Assembly: GCF_018139145.2 (NCBI RefSeq)
Contig: NC_059471.1
Span: forward strand, 216,337,494-216,401,493
DNA length: 64,000 nt
Direction: 5' to 3'
Source of the DNA: Gymnogyps californianus
Taxonomy: Eukaryota; Chordata; Aves; Accipitriformes; Cathartidae
Part shown: in pieces, positions 61,067 to 64,000 of the stretch
Numbering within the stretch: position 1 is the stretch's first letter
Layout: each line of letters starts with the position of its first letter
Translations under genes and position numbers: made by a program
Notes under the pieces: model-generated
What the model was told of the DNA's origin: nothing
The model's database searches: none
Seen by the model: only the letters and a program-made list of their open reading frames with translations

Positions 61067-64000
61067 TAGCACTTGGGTAGGCAGCGTAAGAACTACCTCC
61101 TGTTTTTAGAAACTGATTTCATCCAGCGCAACATAATTCACCCAGTAAAGAGAAATCTGTATTTTCCCCCAGTCAGTGTACTTAGGTATTGCATCAATGA
61201 TGACAAAGTGAGAAGCTCAAATATAGACACTCATACACTAAGGCACACCACGTGAAACTACACTCATACGTTGCAAAACAAGACTCCTACTGAGCGAGTA
61301 GGTGTTGTGAGAAAAGAAGCCCATTTCCTACTGTGCGTGGAGTCACGACAACCACCAGCTGAAGGTTTGAAGAGCACAAAAATCTTTGAGCTACAGAAAA
61401 AAGGCTTTAAGATCAGAAATAATTTCCAAGAAAATTGTTTCGGTGTAGAAATACAAAGTGTCTTCAATTTTCTTTTAAATAGACCTTTGCTAGTTAGGTG
61501 GAGGTTTCCAAGAAAAATAGCCTTGGCATCAACCAACCGCATTTCTCCTGTAGCATTTGCTGCTTGCCAAGCAAGAAAAAGAAATCTCTTGCTGCCATAT
61601 CTGGACTGTACCCATCAAGCGCTACAGCAGCGTGCGGGGAGGAGGGAGAGGAAGCAGATAAAGGTACCATTGGCTGTGAGGTCACTTCTATTACAGCAGC
61701 CTGACTGGCCAGCAGGTAGGCAGGCATCATGAGGTCATCAAGCATATCACAAAGTCCACGACTTTGTAAGGCAGGACTGACAGGTCCTAGTAAGGCTGGG
61801 AGATGGGCAGGGGCCATCACTTCTGGTCTTTACCAAACAATCTGGCATTCCCAGGATGGACAAAAGAGGGAAAAGCCACTGATACATGAGAACAAAGAGG
61901 GACTACAGAAAAAGAACCAAGTCAGTCTATTCAAAACCCTAATATTATTATTACTTTCAACAACAACAAAAAATGCTTGTATAAGGCTACTAAAGACAAT
62001 CCTTTTTTTAAAAATTATTGTTATTTATTCCATGGACTAAAAAAAACCATGCATCTTCGTGGGCTTCTGCACCATATTATCCATTTGCATAGCAACCCTA
62101 CCTTTTTTTAACATTTCAAGCCAGAGCAGAGCATTTTTGAGGGGATTTCACTTTTCAGTTCCTCTGATGCAACCTCAGCTCACCACAAGAAGCTGTCCCA
62201 GTTTCCAGTTCATCCACCATCATGTGCTGCTCTGGCTGTTTCCACTAACTCAAAGTTAAGAATTTTGTGGCTACACAATAACTCTGCTCAGTATAGTGAT
62301 TCTACATAAAGCCGGTCCCAAATAAATATCGACTGCTAAACCGGATCAGACGTAACACAAAAATATGGCTACCCAGTGCAGCATTATGTTAAAAAGCAGT
62401 AGGTTTGCAATTACTACTTCTAGATATAGTTACGTCCCTGACTAGAAGTCATTAAAGCTCCACACAAAATTGCAGACTATAATGGATGTTAATTCAATGT
62501 CCTCTACTCTGAAAGCAATACTTGCCTTGCCTGTCTAAACTCATGCTGCTGCTTCATTTTAGGCTGAGCTTACGCCGGTCTTCCTCTTTCTGTTCTGTCT
62601 AGCACTAAGTCATCTTGGTACACTGAATTTCAACAATACTAGTACTGTATTTTTCTCATTTAACAGCAAAATTTCACATAGTACATCTTCCCCACCATAA
62701 ATTGCTACTGTGTTCTACCACAGAAAAAAAAAAAATATTTCTGTGAATAGTGTGAGATAATATACTTCATTATATATTTAACTTGTAAAAGCCCTTTGAG
62801 AGCCTCCAAGATAGAATTCATTCTATGGAAGCTCTCTTTATTAATAAAAGTACTTATACCAATTACTTTGAACTTCTATAGACAGTGCCTTATTTTAAAC
62901 TATTTTAATCAATCCTCACAAAATCTCTTGGCAACAGCATACAGGAAGTATACAGAGGCAAGAGAGTCATGGCGTTTCAGTCAAGCTACTAATTCTTTAT
63001 GTTTATTATTCATTCTTACCATGCTTTTTAATTAATCAAACAAAATAAAACCAATGTGGTCTGCCAGCCTCCAAGTTCTCCTTTATTAAAAAAGTGATTA
63101 CATCCAGTAATCTGGAGTTAATATTAGAAAGGCTCATAGAATTTTCCAGCCCGTACTACTCCAAGTAACTAACCATTCAAAGAGATTTAAATTAATTTGG
63201 GTCAAATGAGACTCAACATCATCTTCCAGGTGCAGCTGCTCCCACTGAAAAGGTTACTGATCCCACTGACGTGCCTATGGAGTTGTTCACGTGAATCCGG
63301 CGGCGAGGGAATCAGTTTAGATCACACCATTCATTTAAACTATTTCAGCAAATAGATGTTGCCCAAAGCAAATTAGGGAAGCGTTCGCATGAATTGCTAC
63401 TAGGCCAGCTGGTGAGGGATGCTCACCTCTAGCAAGGGGAAACGATGAGGAGCTGCTGAAGCCTTTAACTTTCTCCACTAATATTACTGGATCTAGAAGA
63501 AAATGCTCGCCAAAGAGCCCAGAATCTGTCCAGGCAGTAAATGACAGGGATGAGATGTCTATTGACTTTCTATTTCAGCTTCAGCCCTGTGATGTTCTGG
63601 CTGCCAACTGAAATGATTTGCAATGGTATATGATTTATATTCTATGGCATTATTAATATATTTGACACAAGAAATTACAGATGTCTTAAAAGCATGAAGT
63701 CATTTCTTCAAGAGAAGTTTAATTATTACATATCATAAAAAATAAAAAAGCTTTATTTTACAAGCACTAATTTTATCATCTGCTGAGATACAGTGAACCT
63801 CGCCACAGAAGTACGGGTTACTAAGAATTCTGTATTACATGTTTGGACCAAAATACATGCTTGAAGATAACGTACACTACCGGTTTCTTTCAAACTGACA
63901 GTTTATGTTAGGCGAAACACAGTTTGGTGGCCATTATCAAGAAAATTGGAATTGCTCAGGCATAGCTGCAGTTACTGGTGTTACTTGTTTGGGAGCTTTG
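61067..64000. other. CHCHD3 intron, right part
   Basis: AT-rich intron with a slightly GC-richer stretch around 61600-61800. The 153-codon frame at 61271-61732 overlaps opposite-strand frames and has no recognisable domain. No upstream CHCHD3 exon is visible before the right edge. Confidence 0.6.

Larger units (their letters stand above)
1..64000 (-). other. CHCHD3: CHCHD3 (MIC19) transcription unit, internal portion
   Basis: Two exons with consensus splice sites on the minus strand, joining in phase 0 and matching the MIC19 coiled coil, place the whole window inside this gene. By comparison with the 227-residue human protein as I remember it, the exons correspond to about residues 124-151 and 152-174. 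No exon for the N-terminal myristoylated part or for the C-terminal twin-CX9C CHCH domain is visible, so the gene should extend beyond both ends. MIC19 sits on the intermembrane-space side of the mitochondrial inner membrane, where it links MIC60 and the outer-membrane SAM machinery to hold cristae junctions. The very long introns fit the large size of this gene in vertebrates. That the window lies wholly inside the gene is inferred from exon order and the absence of terminal exons. Confidence 0.9.

Noticed and set aside
61271..61732. 153-codon plus-strand open frame beside the long CR1
   Set aside because: No domain or motif recognised; a slightly GC-richer patch lowers stop frequency, and opposite-strand frames overlap it.
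1..64000. CRISPR arrays, tRNA or rRNA genes, bacterial operons or phage
   Set aside because: None of the expected repeats, cloverleaf box motifs or dense coding layout is present; the window is vertebrate intron.

Overview
The window looks like AT-rich intronic DNA from a bird. Chicken-repeat-1 (CR1) LINEs, with their 8-base 3' tail repeats, and solo LTRs of endogenous retroviruses are scattered through it. There are no operons, ribosome-binding sites, CRISPR arrays, tRNA or rRNA genes. The LTR families look like ones common in non-chicken (neoavian) birds, but that placement is inference.

One gene is recognised. CHCHD3 (MIC19, a subunit of the mitochondrial MICOS complex) is read on the minus strand and appears to span the whole window. 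Two constitutive coding exons are clear: 34749-34832 (28 codons) and 5185-5255 (23 codons plus 2 bases). They join in phase 0 and encode the end of the coiled-coil region just before the CHCH domain. A third, 15-base candidate microexon at 36862-36876 has consensus splice sites and would add five residues (DIEKK) in frame. Exons for the N-terminal part and the CHCH domain lie outside the window.

Layout from left to right: intron 1-5184; exon 5185-5255; a ~29.5 kb intron to 34748 that carries an ancient CR1/L3 tail (8885-9060), a decayed ERV LTR (9483-10048), several CR1 pieces (15690-16262, 19795-19945, 24335-25231, 26903-26968) and a 582-bp solo LTR (18217-18798); exon 34749-34832; a short intron holding a second solo LTR of the same family in opposite orientation (35974-36560), 301 bp from the microexon; then more than 27 kb of upstream intron with an inverted CR1 pair (41000-41290), an ancient CR1/L3 fossil (45060-45610), a CR1 tail (54156-54249) and a ~3.1 kb CR1 (57974-61066) with remains of endonuclease and reverse transcriptase.

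I found no new multi-gene system. The most useful leads are the microexon with its neighbouring antisense LTR, a CpG-rich unassigned segment at 31130-31560, and a few homeodomain-motif-rich stretches that may be conserved non-coding elements. Most open reading frames here are chance runs in AT-rich DNA or parts of transposons.
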